This document shows, piece by piece, positions 12,783-24,791 of a stretch of DNA of 64,000 nucleotides. A program made the position numbers and the translations under genes. Source of the DNA: Rhynchonema sp. JSB1_4 (taxonomy: Eukaryota; Nematoda; Chromadorea; Monhysterida; Xyalidae); contig JASAMV010000274.1 in the NCBI GenBank assembly GCA_030248065.1, positions 26,829-90,828 of the forward strand, written 5' to 3'. The notes beneath the pieces were generated by a model. The model was given only the letters and a program-made list of their open reading frames with translations, was not told the origin of the DNA and ran no database searches. How positions within the stretch are numbered: position 1 is the stretch's first letter; every line of letters starts with the position of its first letter.

Positions 12783-14576
12783 ATGTTCACAATATCTTCC
12801 TCCATCCACCACTCGCAGTGTGCGCACGGTCAAACGCGCTCACAGTTGGAATGCGAGTACAGCTCCAGTCATCATACGAAACGGGCGTTGACGCCAGATC
12901 AGGTGAGAGACACGCCAATCGGTCATCTTCATAATTGGCTGGTCACCAAGTTGGCTGGTGGTCCTGTCCTGTCTTTGTCACGTGACTTTTTGACGCAACA
13001 GATTTTGCTGACGGTTCTAACCTCAGTTCAATCAACGCTTGTTTCCGGTGATTGAGTCGTATATCAGCGCGATGCAAGCCACGTACAAGCACAATCAATC
13101 GGAGGTGGCTGATGTTTCAACCATCGCCTACGGTAGCGGGCCAAGTCAGAAAATTGACTTTTATAGCCCAATCGAAAGTGTGAAGGGCGGTCGCACGGTT
13201 GTGGCAATGGTGCATGGCGGATACTGGCAGGTGAGAAAGTGTACGTGCCTTTACTGGATGTAAAGCGGGGTTCAGGTCACATAAAGTGGCTGCACGCGAG
13301 AATCACTTAACAAAATATAATATCTCATGGAGCTGATGGAGCGTACACACAGTACATCTATAGTTCTGCTGAAACATCAAGAAATCCAATTTTGTTGAAA
13401 CCTCAAGTGAAACGCATTCAGTGCCTGCATTTCGCCACAGGAAGGGTCCCGTTGTCTGTTCACGAGCGGTGTTGGTCCATTGTGCACAATCGGCGGATGT
13501 GTGGTCGCTTGCATTGGATACGATCTGGCACCACACGCACACATCGGCACACAAGTGCAGCAGATATGTGACGCTATAAAGGTATTGTACGCCACTCTGT
13601 TTGAGAATAATTTTTAAGTTACTCATTCGAGAACTTTTATCGATTTGCTGATCTGGTTTCAGTACATCCTTAGAAACATCGACCGAGACGACGGTGGATT
13701 GGTGCTAATGGGGCACAGTGCCGGGGCTCATCTAGTGGCACAAGCGTGTGTCACCCTGACTCAGCAAGGCGGCATAGATTGGAAGCACGTGAAACATCTG
13801 CTGCTCGTGTCGGGTGTGTACGATTTGAGGCCACTCGTTGGCACGTACATCGGCGAACCTGTTGGGTTGGTTTAATGTTTTGTAGTTGTGTACAGTTGTT
13901 TGGCTGATGTTTCAATCAAACTTGAAAAGGCAGGTACTGCAACGAGTTATGCTTTGAAACTTACAACGTGGCCAACTGTATAGTCTCGTTAACATACTGT
14001 TACTCATCAAAAAATCTGACCACACTTGCCACATGAGCCCCAAATGAGTGCAAGAAATGAACAAAGTAGAGTACAAGTAATATACTCTGCAGCAACACAA
14101 AGTGGAAGGTAATGGTAGCATGTACGTCGACAACGATTCGATCAATACAGTATGTACATCGAGTTAGATGGTTTTTGCGAGTCACAACGACATAACAACA
14201 AGCCCTAATCACTGCTACACCTTACTATTTCATCATTACAGGCTAACCAGCGAGCAAGCTCGAAGCCTGTCGCCGCTGGACCACACCGCCGAACTAGCCA
14301 AGCTGCCGATCGGCATTTCCATCGTTGTGGGTGAACAAGAATCTGAAACATTTGTGAACAATTCAAAGACGTTCGCTCAGTCTCTGCTCACACATGGCGC
14401 ACACAGCACTGACATGCAGGTGGAACTGTGACGTTGCAGTTACATTGTTTTCAATTGTCTTTTTTCGTAAATCGTTGCATTTTCAGATTGTTCCCAACGT
14501 GGATCATTTCACAATCGTTGAAAATCTACAGAATCCCGAGTATTCGCTGACAAAGTTTTTGATCGAAATGACTTGA
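12783..14576 (+). CDS. AFMID: Kynurenine formamidase (arylformamidase), six exons
   Basis: Hydrolyses N-formylkynurenine to kynurenine and formate in tryptophan breakdown; cytosolic alpha/beta-hydrolase. Exons: 12783-12902, 13027-13230, 13441-13581, 13663-13844, 14242-14419, 14487-14576. They join in phase to 304 residues, close to the 303 of the human enzyme. The N-terminus carries the family's LE-x-EYS motif. The oxyanion motif HGGYW is at about 103-107, the nucleophile motif GHSAG at about 172-176 (Ser174) and the catalytic His in VDHF at about 282. The position normally held by catalytic Asp (GxxDSPE in mammals) reads GEQES, so Glu249 replaces Asp. The exon 4 donor (GTACAT) is the least certain junction, because a longer reading to about 13869 is open but breaks phase. 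One TGATGTTTCA copy is coding (ADVS, 13110); others lie just upstream and in introns 2 and 4. AATAAA follows at 14622. Confidence 0.92.
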
Positions 14577-16646
14577 CATGATGAGCAGAAAAGCATCGGG
14601 GCTACCAAGGCTACCCCCTAAAATAAAATCTACCGAATATCTCATTAGATGTTGTCCAGTGAATCTAAACTTGTTCCGTCTTTGTGGAAAAACTGACCAA
14701 TGACACGTAAACGAGCCATTAATATTAAGTGCTCGGTTTGATCACTGCATATCTGAAAGCAGCATTTTGGCCCATGTGTGGTACGGTATTGCATGAATCA
14801 TGAGATGTAAACACAAGCCTGGCATGAGGATAGTGACCCTGTGTACATTATATTTATGCCCTATCGTTCTATTCAATGAAGCAGTCAGCCAAGCCCGCTC
14901 GCTCGGTCATACGGCGGTTGTGCGTCAGAGCACCAAGCACACGCACAAGCAGCATCGATTCAGCCGTCCTAGCATGTACATGTGCACGCATGCTGGATCT
15001 TAACCATGTGCGTACCCGGGGCTCTGGGGTGTTTATGCTTTTTAGTGCTTCCCTTCCTATACAATTCCAAGCACGAAGCGCGGCGCGCCCAATCTACATC
15101 TATACATACATACATGCAGACGCCTAAAAGAAGACATCTTACTCATACACACTCTTTCGCATCATATTTTGAGTCCGGGCAGCTTCTGGACGTGTCATCC
15201 GATAGCTTTACCCGCCAGGAGCTGCTCATTAGCGGGCTGAAGCTAACGAAAACCGCAGTTCCTTGTCCATCAATCGCACTTTCGGAGAAGAAATGGTGTT
15301 GGGTGGTGTTTACTTTCGAAAACCCGCTCAACCGCTGCTTCTTTTGGTCGACACCAACGGGCGTTCAAATGATAGATACTGAAGGTGCACGTACCTTTAG
15401 AATGGGTTTCATGTTGAATTCTTTACCAGCTCGTTTTTTCCTATTCACTTGAAAAATAGCACTCAGCTTACGCTTTTCTTTCAGTGAACCATTTTTCAAA
15501 ACGGGCTTGTGTTGCAACACCTATGGTTTTACTGTCAGCGAAAGTTTGGGGAATGGGCCATTATTCTTCACTTGTCAGCCAAGCCATTCCATAGTACGAG
15601 CTGTCTTCAATCTCGAGCGTACGAGCACGAAACGAGAGAAGAATTTAGCACCTCAAACAACAGAGGGCATTGTTTTGCTGAAGGCAGGATAGCGTCTCTG
15701 GTTGGTTGTGGCTGACGAGGCTCCATTGTTAAAAATTGTCTTGTTGATGTGCTGTGGCAGATACAGAATGTAACATCGCGCACAAATAAACATACAGTAG
15801 ATGTTGTACGCTATGTACATGTGGTGTAGGTTTTGTTGGGTGTCGGCCAAGCCACAGCAAAACAGATGTGTGGAGTGCGCGATTCTGCGTATACTATATG
15901 TTGGTATATATGTTTATGTAGAAGTACAACTCTCCCAGATACGCGCACGTTTTTGGCGAAACCTAGTTTTCTCTGAATTTCAAAATGTGCGTACAAGGCA
16001 GCGCCGCCCTAGATGGTGTGTTTGCGCGCTCTCGGCTTGACTTTGCTGCAGCGCAAAACATGGCGAAGAAGTGATACAGACGCTTTATTTGGTTTTTCAG
16101 CAGACAAAAAGTTCCCTATTCTTACATTTGCCGTCAGATGCGATATCCTGGCTCAGAAAACTGAGTCCATCATTCTCCTGGGCAGTTTTTCTGTCAGAAC
16201 TTGTTCCCTTTTCAATCTTGAGACCGGAAAGCCCTTCAATCTTTTTCCGCTCCATATTGCCACTAGGCTGCATTTTTTGCTTACAATTTGTGGTTTCAGA
16301 AGCAATAAAAAGCGTGTTGGTGTTGGTGGCGCAGGCGCATGAACTTTCAGCAAAAGAATTCGTAAGCCGAGATGTCTTTAACCATCGTGGTTCAATAGCG
16401 GAAAGGGCAGGTAATGTCAATAGGTAGAACAGCACTATTTTATTCTTTTTCTCGAGACTGCGAGTCAAAAACCAAAGGTACGGCTCCTGTTATTCTGTTC
16501 ATCGCGTACGCATACTCCGAAGATGTTAATGTTAACGTACCATAAAATGAACAGAATAAATGAACCGAGTTAAAGCGAAACTATGTACATACAACAACAT
16601 CAAAACGTTCATTTTTGTCGCTCAGATGCAATAACAACACCAAACC
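14577..16646. other. Intergenic; formamidase 3' UTR and kinase promoter region
   Basis: This lies between two plus-strand genes. The first 60 bases are formamidase 3' UTR. Several open frames of 60-156 codons (for example 14982-15452) overlap in different frames and resemble nothing known to me. The last few hundred bases precede the kinase start codon and probably hold its promoter; no clear core element is visible. Confidence 0.55.
14622..14627 (+). promoter_or_regulatory. Poly(A) signal AATAAA of the formamidase gene
   Basis: A canonical AATAAA lies 45 bases after the formamidase stop codon, in an A-rich context, at the expected distance for 3' end processing. Confidence 0.65.
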
Positions 16647-19600
16647 ATGGGCAATGGCGAGTCGAACGAGAGCCAGCCAAGCAGACGGGCTGACGAGGCC
16701 CAGGGCACCAATGGTTACCAGACGTTACCACACAACTATGGCTCGTCGTTTCGTCGTTACTATCCGCAAGAATACAGACAGCGCAGGGCGGCCGCTACGT
16801 TCTTCAGGTTTGGCATTATTTTCAGTAGCCCGTGGTGTGCAAAAATCGGGCATTGCTGGTTCTATAAGGTTTCGGGCCGAATTTTGTCCATTTACCATGC
16901 TTAGGATTGGTCAACACTGTCCCGAACCGTTGTTTCTTAAATACTATTTCTACGTCCCTCGCTGTTTTGTTCGTGTCACCGACTCCATTTGTCCTGTTCC
17001 CAGAAGTCACTCTCTGCAACTGTACTTTGTCGACCCACACACGAGCGAGCCCGGGTCACCGATCGCGAAAAAGCACCGATCGAGTCCACAATCGTCGATT
17101 CGACCGAACAGTCTGTCGAGCTTCAATTCGCTGCCGAGTTGTCCCGAGTTCCAGCACATCGACACGCACTATCCCGGTGCTGGCGGCACGCCGTTGGCCG
17201 ACTTTACACGACATCGATTGACGGTAGGTGTCCAGGAGAGAATACATAGTTTTATTTGCCAGCCTCCGCGGGAAACACTCAACTCCTCCAAGCGTGGGGC
17301 CGTATCGATTCTGTGCCGAACCGAAAGCAAGTGTGACGTTGCCAGCAGCCGCGTCCATCCATATGGCAATGCACAAAGTTGATAACGGCCCGCACGGTGA
17401 ATTGATGTCAATCGAAAGTTGTTGTTGATGCCGGTAGATAATGCAGCCAGCGACACTAACTGAACATGATCAACACCAAAAATAATATCAGTCAGTACTT
17501 TTTCCATTCAGTCCGACATTCTGGAGGAAGTGAGCCCGCGCGCGGAGGAGGCCGACATCGAGCACAATCCACAATCGAATGGGCATGATAACAGCTGCAA
17601 TGGACATGATAACAATGGGACACCGTTTGCGGTCGACGAAATGCAGGTCGACAGCGACAATTATGTGACACACATGCAGCACAGTGTGTCATGCAACTTC
17701 CATGGACGAAGTGAGGTTGGCTGGTTACTCTATGCTTCTTGTCATGATGAGGTCTGAATACGTATAATTTTGCTTATGAACGAAAATTCTAAGAACAGCT
17801 ATATGAAACATCAGCAGGTTTCGAGTCCATCAAATCGCCAGTTCGACAGCTGCGACGGATCGCCCTACAGCCGACGCAGACAAACGCCATCGCCGATATT
17901 CACATTGAAACACAAGTATGTAAGATTTGTCGTTTGGTTATCCCAGCATTGTACAATTGTGTTAGCCCGAATTCTCGAAAGCGGACGCGCCAATTGGGGG
18001 CAGTTGCGGCACCGGGGGTAGTGGTGGTGCTTTCCAGAAATCGGGCCACTGTGAAGCGGCAGCTATGTAGCCGGGCTGCGACAATGACACGTATCTGGTG
18101 TTTCATAATTTTTGTGCATTGGGTAAAAAACCAATTTGATGACAGCAAAGTTCATTCATACTAGACTCTTCAGCATAACGTCATTTGCAGGCCTGCCAGT
18201 GCGATACACAACAATCGATTTATCAGTCATTCATCCACCAACTCACCGTACGCCCGGCCGCTTGATGTTTCACGCGGGGCACATAACCGCCCACCGATTC
18301 CCCCAAATTCCAACCGAACGGCCGTGCGCAATATATTGCTGAGTCGACCGCAGTCGGCCACAGCAGCCTGGGGTACGCCCAGTCCACAGCATTTGCAGCA
18401 GGGCAGAAATATTGGTGGGTGGATGGGGGATATTTTGAAACAATTGCCGTGCAGCAACGGCGGGTCATATCAGGTATACAGTAGGTATGTATGTAGTAAG
18501 GGACACCCAAGTGCTCAACCAGGCCTATCATGAACTCGTGTGCTTCACGTTGTTTGAATGCCAGTGAAAGCCTACCATCGGAGTGCGTGCGCGTCTCTAA
18601 TCCTCCTCTGCGAACTGTGTGTGTTGGTGCCCGTTAGTCGCACGGTATGACCATGTGTTAAGCAAAACAACGTGATCGATATGCGATCGCTCAACAATAC
18701 GTGTATAACCAGGCGATCGTCATATACTAAGAATCCGTCATGTTCGTCCAAAAATTCTAACAAACTATGTACATATTGTATGTATGTACATATGTTGGAT
18801 GCGGGGGTATATGTACGTCATTGTGTGAACAAAACAGACAATAATTGAGTGCCAGGCGGGTGTCACCAGCTCAAGTCAGTGTGTGCTTCAGGCCAACTGT
18901 GCCCAACTCCAGACATCAAGCACCATTGTTGTTTTACAGCCACACACGGTGCCGCGTGGCTGCAACAGGCCATCAGCCAGGCCGGCAGTCAACTGAGCGC
19001 AACGTTACGTGGCAGCACACACAGTCTCACAACCACCAGCAGCAGTTTCATCGAACGTATTCGGTGGCGAAAAGACGACTCTCAGGCGAAAAGGTGAGAA
19101 AGTTTTCTTATCTGACGGTGAATATTCAATGTCACATAAGAAAATTATGCATTTGCCCCCTCCTGCCCCTGCACTGATGTTTCACACACGCTCAGACGTC
19201 GCCACGCGTTCGCGAGCGGGTCAGCACTATCCGAAACGAGCACACTCGGCCGCGACAGCATGGCCAGTCTCAACTCACTGCAAGATGGCCGCACGCCGTG
19301 GCCGATACCCTGGCTCGAGGCCATATTCCTGCCGGAATATCCCAACAAGGGACCGATCAATGAAACGCATTTTCAGGTATAATTCTTCGACAATTGAATT
19401 TTGACTGAACTTCAACTGAATCATACGTCAAGCTTTAGAGGGCTCACTGACGGGATTCCTACAATACGCAGGAAAGCTGAAAGGTCTTGCACTTACGATG
19501 CGCATAAGTGAAGCAAAGAGAATGGGCACGTTCAGTGAACATGCCATATGATGAAACATCATCGATTTAGGTGATTGGCACGATTGCCTCCGGTTCGTTC

Positions 19601-22600
19601 GGCAAAGTGCATCGTGTGTGTATGAAGTCACAGCCGGAGAACGTATTCGCAATGAAGGTGCAGTCGAAATCAGAGGTAGGGGCATGACCCAAGGAATTAT
19701 TATGCTCTGGCTCAACTCACTGTATTTGACTCCAAATATAAATTATGGGAATACCGACGCGAGAGAGAAATGCATGGTTCGATAATCCACCCACACGTAC
19801 TTGATGTTTCAGGTGATTGGACGCGATGCCGTGCAACAGATCAAGGATGAAGTGTCCATACACGTAAGCGATATTGCTGACCTCAATCACAAATTGCTGT
19901 AATTTCAAGCTACAAAATTTCATAAAGAACCGAACACGCAAATACTATGACGGTTCCCACACGCAGGAGAGCGTAACACAATCGCAGTTCGTCGCATCCC
20001 TGTACGCGTCCTGGCAGAATCGCTGCAACCTGTACATTGTGCTTCAGTACGTGCTCGGCTACGGTGATCTGTACCAACTTTGGAGGGACATCGGTCCGCT
20101 TAGTGAACCGGTGCTGCGAATATATGCGGCTGAGGTCACGCTAGCGCTCGGTTAGTGTGAGCCACGAAACGAATCAAGGAATTGAACTTCTTCAGATGAC
20201 TTTAGTTCGGATGATCGGCGCATGCGCTTTGCTGGCATCCCGGATAGGATGTGGTTTCGGGATCGGGTTTGGCTTCGATTTGGCACATAATGATTTTGCT
20301 GATTACGCACGATTGTGAAACAGCTAATGATTTTGCTGATTACGCACGATTGTGAAACAGCAGCCAGCCACTTGCGCACTGGCTGTAGCATACATTTGCG
20401 TTATGCACGGACATACATGGTCAGCTGACTAACATTTCACGGGCGGGTGTATCATATAAAAGTCAAAGTCAAATCCGACCGCGATCACACACGACCCGGA
20501 TGACAACAAAGTGCATGCGTGCCGCCCGATGTTTTCCATGAATTATGTCGTCTCCACTCGGGTAATTACCAAACTATATTTTCGCAGACTTCATCCACTC
20601 ACACGGTGTCATCTATCGCGACCTGAAAATGGAGAATATTGTGCTCGACGATCATGGTACGATTACGGTAGATTACGGCGGTCGATGAGTATTACAGCAC
20701 ATTTTACGATGATCCCTGCAGGTCACATCCAAGTGGTTGACTTTGGTCTGGCCAAATGGCTGCACCACGGCGACCGCACGCACACCATTTGCGGCACCCT
20801 GCATTACATGGCACCCGAGATTGCCTCAGGTCTACCATACGGTCATGCTGTCGACTACTGGTCAACTGGAGTGCTATTGCATGTGCTGTTTGAGGTTGGC
20901 CATCGGTGTTCTGGTGCTATTTTTGTTAAAGAAATTTGAATAGAAGCGAACAACAGATTATGATCATATTCTATTCGTGTTCGCAGGGTCGATACCCGTT
21001 CGCAGCAGCGCGCGATCATCACAGTCTCAATTTCGATGTATATACGGTACCGGCGAATGCCAGCGAACCACTGCGAATCTTGATGAACAGGGTGGGAAGT
21101 TTTTCTTTGAAGACAGAAGAATGTTCGTGTTTGCATATCGTTTTCTTTCATTCTGCCAGTTGTTGACACGCGACAGTGACGAACGACTGCAGAGTGTGCA
21201 CGAAATGCGACAACAACTGTTCTTCATTGACTTCAATTTCGACACTGTCGCCGATCGTAAGGTACGTGTACTTACTTATGTCCGTCAGTGGGTTCCGTAT
21301 CTTTATGGGCCAGTGAACCTTTTGGGCCACAGTACTTTTTGGGCCATGTGACCTTTTGGGCCAGGTACTTTTTGGGCCACATAAGGTTACGGACCAGGAA
21401 CCTTTTGGGCCACGCACCTTTTGAGCCAGGTACGTTTCGGACGAGGTACCTTTTGGGCCTATGCTTTTTGGGCCACGTGTGCATGTTGTGCCTTTTGGGC
21501 CACATGTTTACTCTTACTCACATGATCGCTTGCGCATATACAGTACATAAAATCGGACGACCCTTGTGCTCAAACGTGTAATAAAACAGTTATTCCCACG
21601 GCAGTCACGTTCGTCAATCAGACACGCGCATACTGCAACGCGCGGGTATGTCCCTCTTTCACGTGGGTTCCATGTGATCACGTTGGGGTAAAAGCGTGAG
21701 GTTACGTCAGTGAGAGGTTATGGCAAAGGTGTTTTTATTTGGGCGGAGCGGAGTTACAGATGGGCGCACTACCCCAGTAGGAGACCAGATTGTTAATTCC
21801 AGAATGCTCGGAGTCCGGACCAAGAATTAAGTCCTTGTTCAAATTCGTCGTGTCTGAAAACCGTCAGTCAGTACCAATTTACTCCCTAGTCGAAGACCAT
21901 TCACATCGCCTTTCCAACATGTAGTATCCTTAACCTGGCAAAGGTACTTTTTGACCACGCTATATATGGATATCAGAACAACACAATACATTCTGTACCC
22001 TCTTTACACATAGAGCGATATCAAGCTTGGTGAGCGGATCGGATGTGACTTGCCTTGGTCACACGTGTTTCTTGCATTAAGGATGTTAAGAACATTACTG
22101 GAGTACTAAATTCCTCCAGCTTAAAAGTTATTCATCTTAAGTCGGAGAACATATTTTACGCTGGTCGAAATGAGTGGCATCACCACAGTTTTTTTAATAT
22201 CCTTAGTTCAAAGAAGTCACATCACCAAGACATAACCGGTCCCATCCGATCACTAAGTTTGATATCGCTTACAGTGAATCTTTTTGGATAGTCAATTTTT
22301 TTAACAGGCAATCTATCTACTTTGGATCACAATCCGCAGTTAACCCTCGAACAACTTCATACACAGGGACAGTAAAAACCTAAATAGAAGGGGGGCTCTA
22401 TTAATTCACTGGCCCCATTTTGGGGGCTCTATTACGGAGGGGGCTCTATTCCGGGGGGCCTCTATTAATTTAATGACCCAAACCTGAAAAAATTGTTCCC
22501 AGAAATACCCCCAAAAACCCCTAAAAAGGGGTTTGAAAGGATGTTTTTTGCTTGTAATCGCATTTATTCTTGTCTATTCGTCAATGGGTGATATTTTCGA

Positions 22601-24791
22601 AACGGTGTAAAGGTCAGTTGGGTGTAAAGGTCGGTGGAAAGCTCGGTCCACAGCTCAGTGTGATAGACCTCAGTGTAAACTTGAAACATTCCACGTTAAT
22701 AACAGGCAATGTTTCACGTTTACACCGAGCTACGCCGACCGAGCTTTCGACCGAACTTTACACCGACCTTTAGGGCGGCCTTAGGTTAAATCCGGAAACC
22801 GGAATCCGGAAATATTTCCGGAAAACGCATTATTTTTGCATGTCAGTTTTTGCGTTTTCCGGAAATATTTCCGGAGTCTGGAAATGTTTTGCATTTTTGC
22901 ATGCAAATTATTTCCGGCTTCCGGATTCCGGATTTAACCTGAATTCGCCCTTACGCCCAACTGACCTGTACACCGTTTCGAAAATTCCACCCAATAAGAG
23001 GCGTATTATGTGCTCTGAACGAACAACAAACGCGTGCATAAATTACCTTGTGCACCACTATCAAGCCTTAATACACTACTGTATAGGGGATGTTACTTTA
23101 GGGGGGGCTCTATTCCGGGGGGAGGGGCTTTATTAGTTCACTGACCCCTTTTTTGGGGGGCTGTATTTAGGTTTTTACGGTAACCAGATTTTGTGACCAA
23201 AAATAATCTGGCTTCGTTCCAGATCCTATAGTCTGTTGATTATATTTCGACATAGTGTATAAGCCCCATTCAGCGATGTTTGGAGCGGGCTGGGTCGACG
23301 CCATTCTAAATGAATGTTTCAGGCATTGCCAACTCATTCGCAGAGCCATTGAACATTGTTGGTGCTGTGCGATGACAGGCCACGTGTTTTTGCGCCACAC
23401 GGAAAGCAATGTTCAATCGGTCTTTTGCCTGAGTTAGCAATGCTTGAAACATTCATTTAGAATGGCGTCGACCCAGCCCGCTCCAAACATCGCTGAATGG
23501 GGCTTATACACTATGTCGAAATATAATCAAGAGACTATAAAGTCAGCTTACAAAACCCCAAAAAATCACACCATGATCAAGAGTGGGCGCCCATAAAAAC
23601 CGTTGAAATGTGACACGCGCTGTCAAGTGGTTTTTACCCACGTGCCTTATATAATTATGCATGGAACATCACCCAGCCTGCCGTCTACGTCTATGCTTGT
23701 ATGTTGATGGCAATCGATAAATAATGCGCGCTTTCGATTTCCAACGTTCAGAGAGTCATTAATGTTTCAACAAGACTACAAATAGGGTCTAAAGAGTTGA
23801 CAGAAATACTTGTATCAAAAATTTTCACTTTCATATAAAAAAATCAACCAATAAGAATGTTTGTGGTCCAACGGACAGGCTGTGAGTGGTTTGTTACCGG
23901 TAGTTGTAGACATGTCTGTCGCAAATGATACCCACATATCAGACATTTTTGGTAGATATTCGGTGATCTACCGAGAATTGTAAAGGTGTCTCGTCTCTAA
24001 GCTTGTTCACTGGCTCACTCTCCAACGAAAGACATTACCAGCGCGCAAGAAATGACGAATATGTATGGTCAGTCAAACATCACGTGGACCGTTCACTGAC
24101 CGAACCGGATCCTGGTGTCAGCAAAATGCAAACCCGCCACAGTTCCAATTAGGAGAGCACAGAGCGCTGGAGTACAACTGGGACAATGCGTGGAATCAGT
24201 AAAACCGTAATCCGTGTCGCACAGGTGCACCCCTTCGACTACATCCCCCGTATGCATCGCTGTCTGTCGTGCAACACGCTGAGTCCGAGGGACCGATTCG
24301 AAAACGATGATTCGTACTTGGCCAATCACTTCGATGAACAATACGATCCGGTTGGTTGCCTGTGGCTAAATGCAATGAAATTACATGAACATGTGGTGAA
24401 TCATGGAGTCAAGCATAAAGTTGGAATAAGGTCAATGGCAAACATGGTTGTCGGATCGGAGGTGCCTCGGCTTGTGTTTCAAGGAGATTATGGTAATCGA
24501 GAATCCCTGGTGCCAATGACACCAAATTCAACCTGCGAGCCTGTTTATTTTGCTTTCGGTGAACAAGTTTTCTGATCACACGCTGATCGAACGTAGTGGC
24601 ATTACAATTTTTCAAATTTTATTAAGGGCCGAGAGGCGTCTCATCGCCAATTCTGAGGACGGCAAATGTATTTTATTTTATTTGTGACAAATATTTGTGT
24701 GCCTGTTGCATTTCAGTTCTCGAGCTTCGACTACTTCAGCGAGAAGGTGCCAACTTGTGACCTCAGCGACGCTTGCAGGGAACCAAAGTGA
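16647..24791 (+). CDS. RPS6KL1: S6KL / RPS6KL1-like AGC Ser/Thr protein kinase, 17 exons
   Basis: Exons: 16647-16807, 17004-17223, 17512-17710, 17794-17915, 17966-18066, 18191-18414, 18892-19093, 19196-19376, 19571-19675, 19813-19863, 19967-20150, 20588-20656, 20722-20894, 20987-21091, 21160-21261, 24225-24350, 24717-24791. All phases match and give about 799 residues (783 if exon 7 starts at 18940). The protein starts MGNGES, a likely N-myristoylation site, followed by some 450 Ser/Pro/Asn-rich residues. The kinase domain has the glycine loop [11 protein letters not shown] (about 473), Lys499 in [12 protein letters not shown] with Asp595, DFGLAKWL (about 613) and MAPE. The tail ends in FSSFDYF, an AGC hydrophobic motif. 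The family call rests on the DFGLAKWL...[11 protein letters not shown] stretch and the myristoyl start, read from memory. Intron 15 (21262-24224) is packed with repeats. Exons 4 and 6 contain the TGATGTTTCA motif in coding sequence. Confidence 0.85.
20288..20361. repeat. Perfect 37-bp tandem duplication
   Basis: Two identical 37-base copies (20288-20324 and 20325-20361), each ending GTGAAACAGC, lie in intron 11 of the kinase gene. Perfect identity implies a recent duplication. Confidence 0.9.
21300..21505. repeat. Minisatellite with TTTTGGGCCA core
   Basis: About ten imperfect units of roughly 18-22 bases share CTTTTGGGCCA, separated by variable CAGGTAC / CACGTG spacers. The tract starts 38 bases after exon 15 of the kinase gene, at the beginning of its 3-kb intron. 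Confidence 0.85.
22372..23178. mobile_element. Nested palindromic transposon-like element
   Basis: The ends are GTAAAAACCTAAATA and its reverse complement. Inside, three further inverted pairs nest. GGGGGGCTCTATT tracts lie at both flanks. GGTGTAAAGGTC-type arms run about 22600-22700 against about 22710-22775, and again to 22955-23000. A core of ccggaaatatttccgg palindromes spans about 22780-22940. There is no open frame of note. This is a non-autonomous DNA element or a composite of several, sitting in kinase intron 15. Confidence 0.75.
23227..23540. mobile_element. MITE-like element with ~110-bp inverted arms
   Basis: The arms at about 23227-23340 and 23420-23540 are almost perfect reverse complements, including a long identical stretch containing GGGCTGGGTCGACGCC. 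The near-perfect match implies a young insertion. The loop (about 80 bases) also has short paired pieces around ATTGAACATTG. It lies in kinase intron 15. Confidence 0.8.

Noticed and set aside
14982..15452. 156-codon plus-strand open frame between formamidase and kinase
   Set aside because: No family resemblance, competing frames on both strands, no splice partners.
16615..17382. 255-codon plus-strand open frame
   Set aside because: It reads across kinase exon 1, the first intron and exon 2; the exon parts are better explained by the spliced kinase, whose phases continue to the stop.
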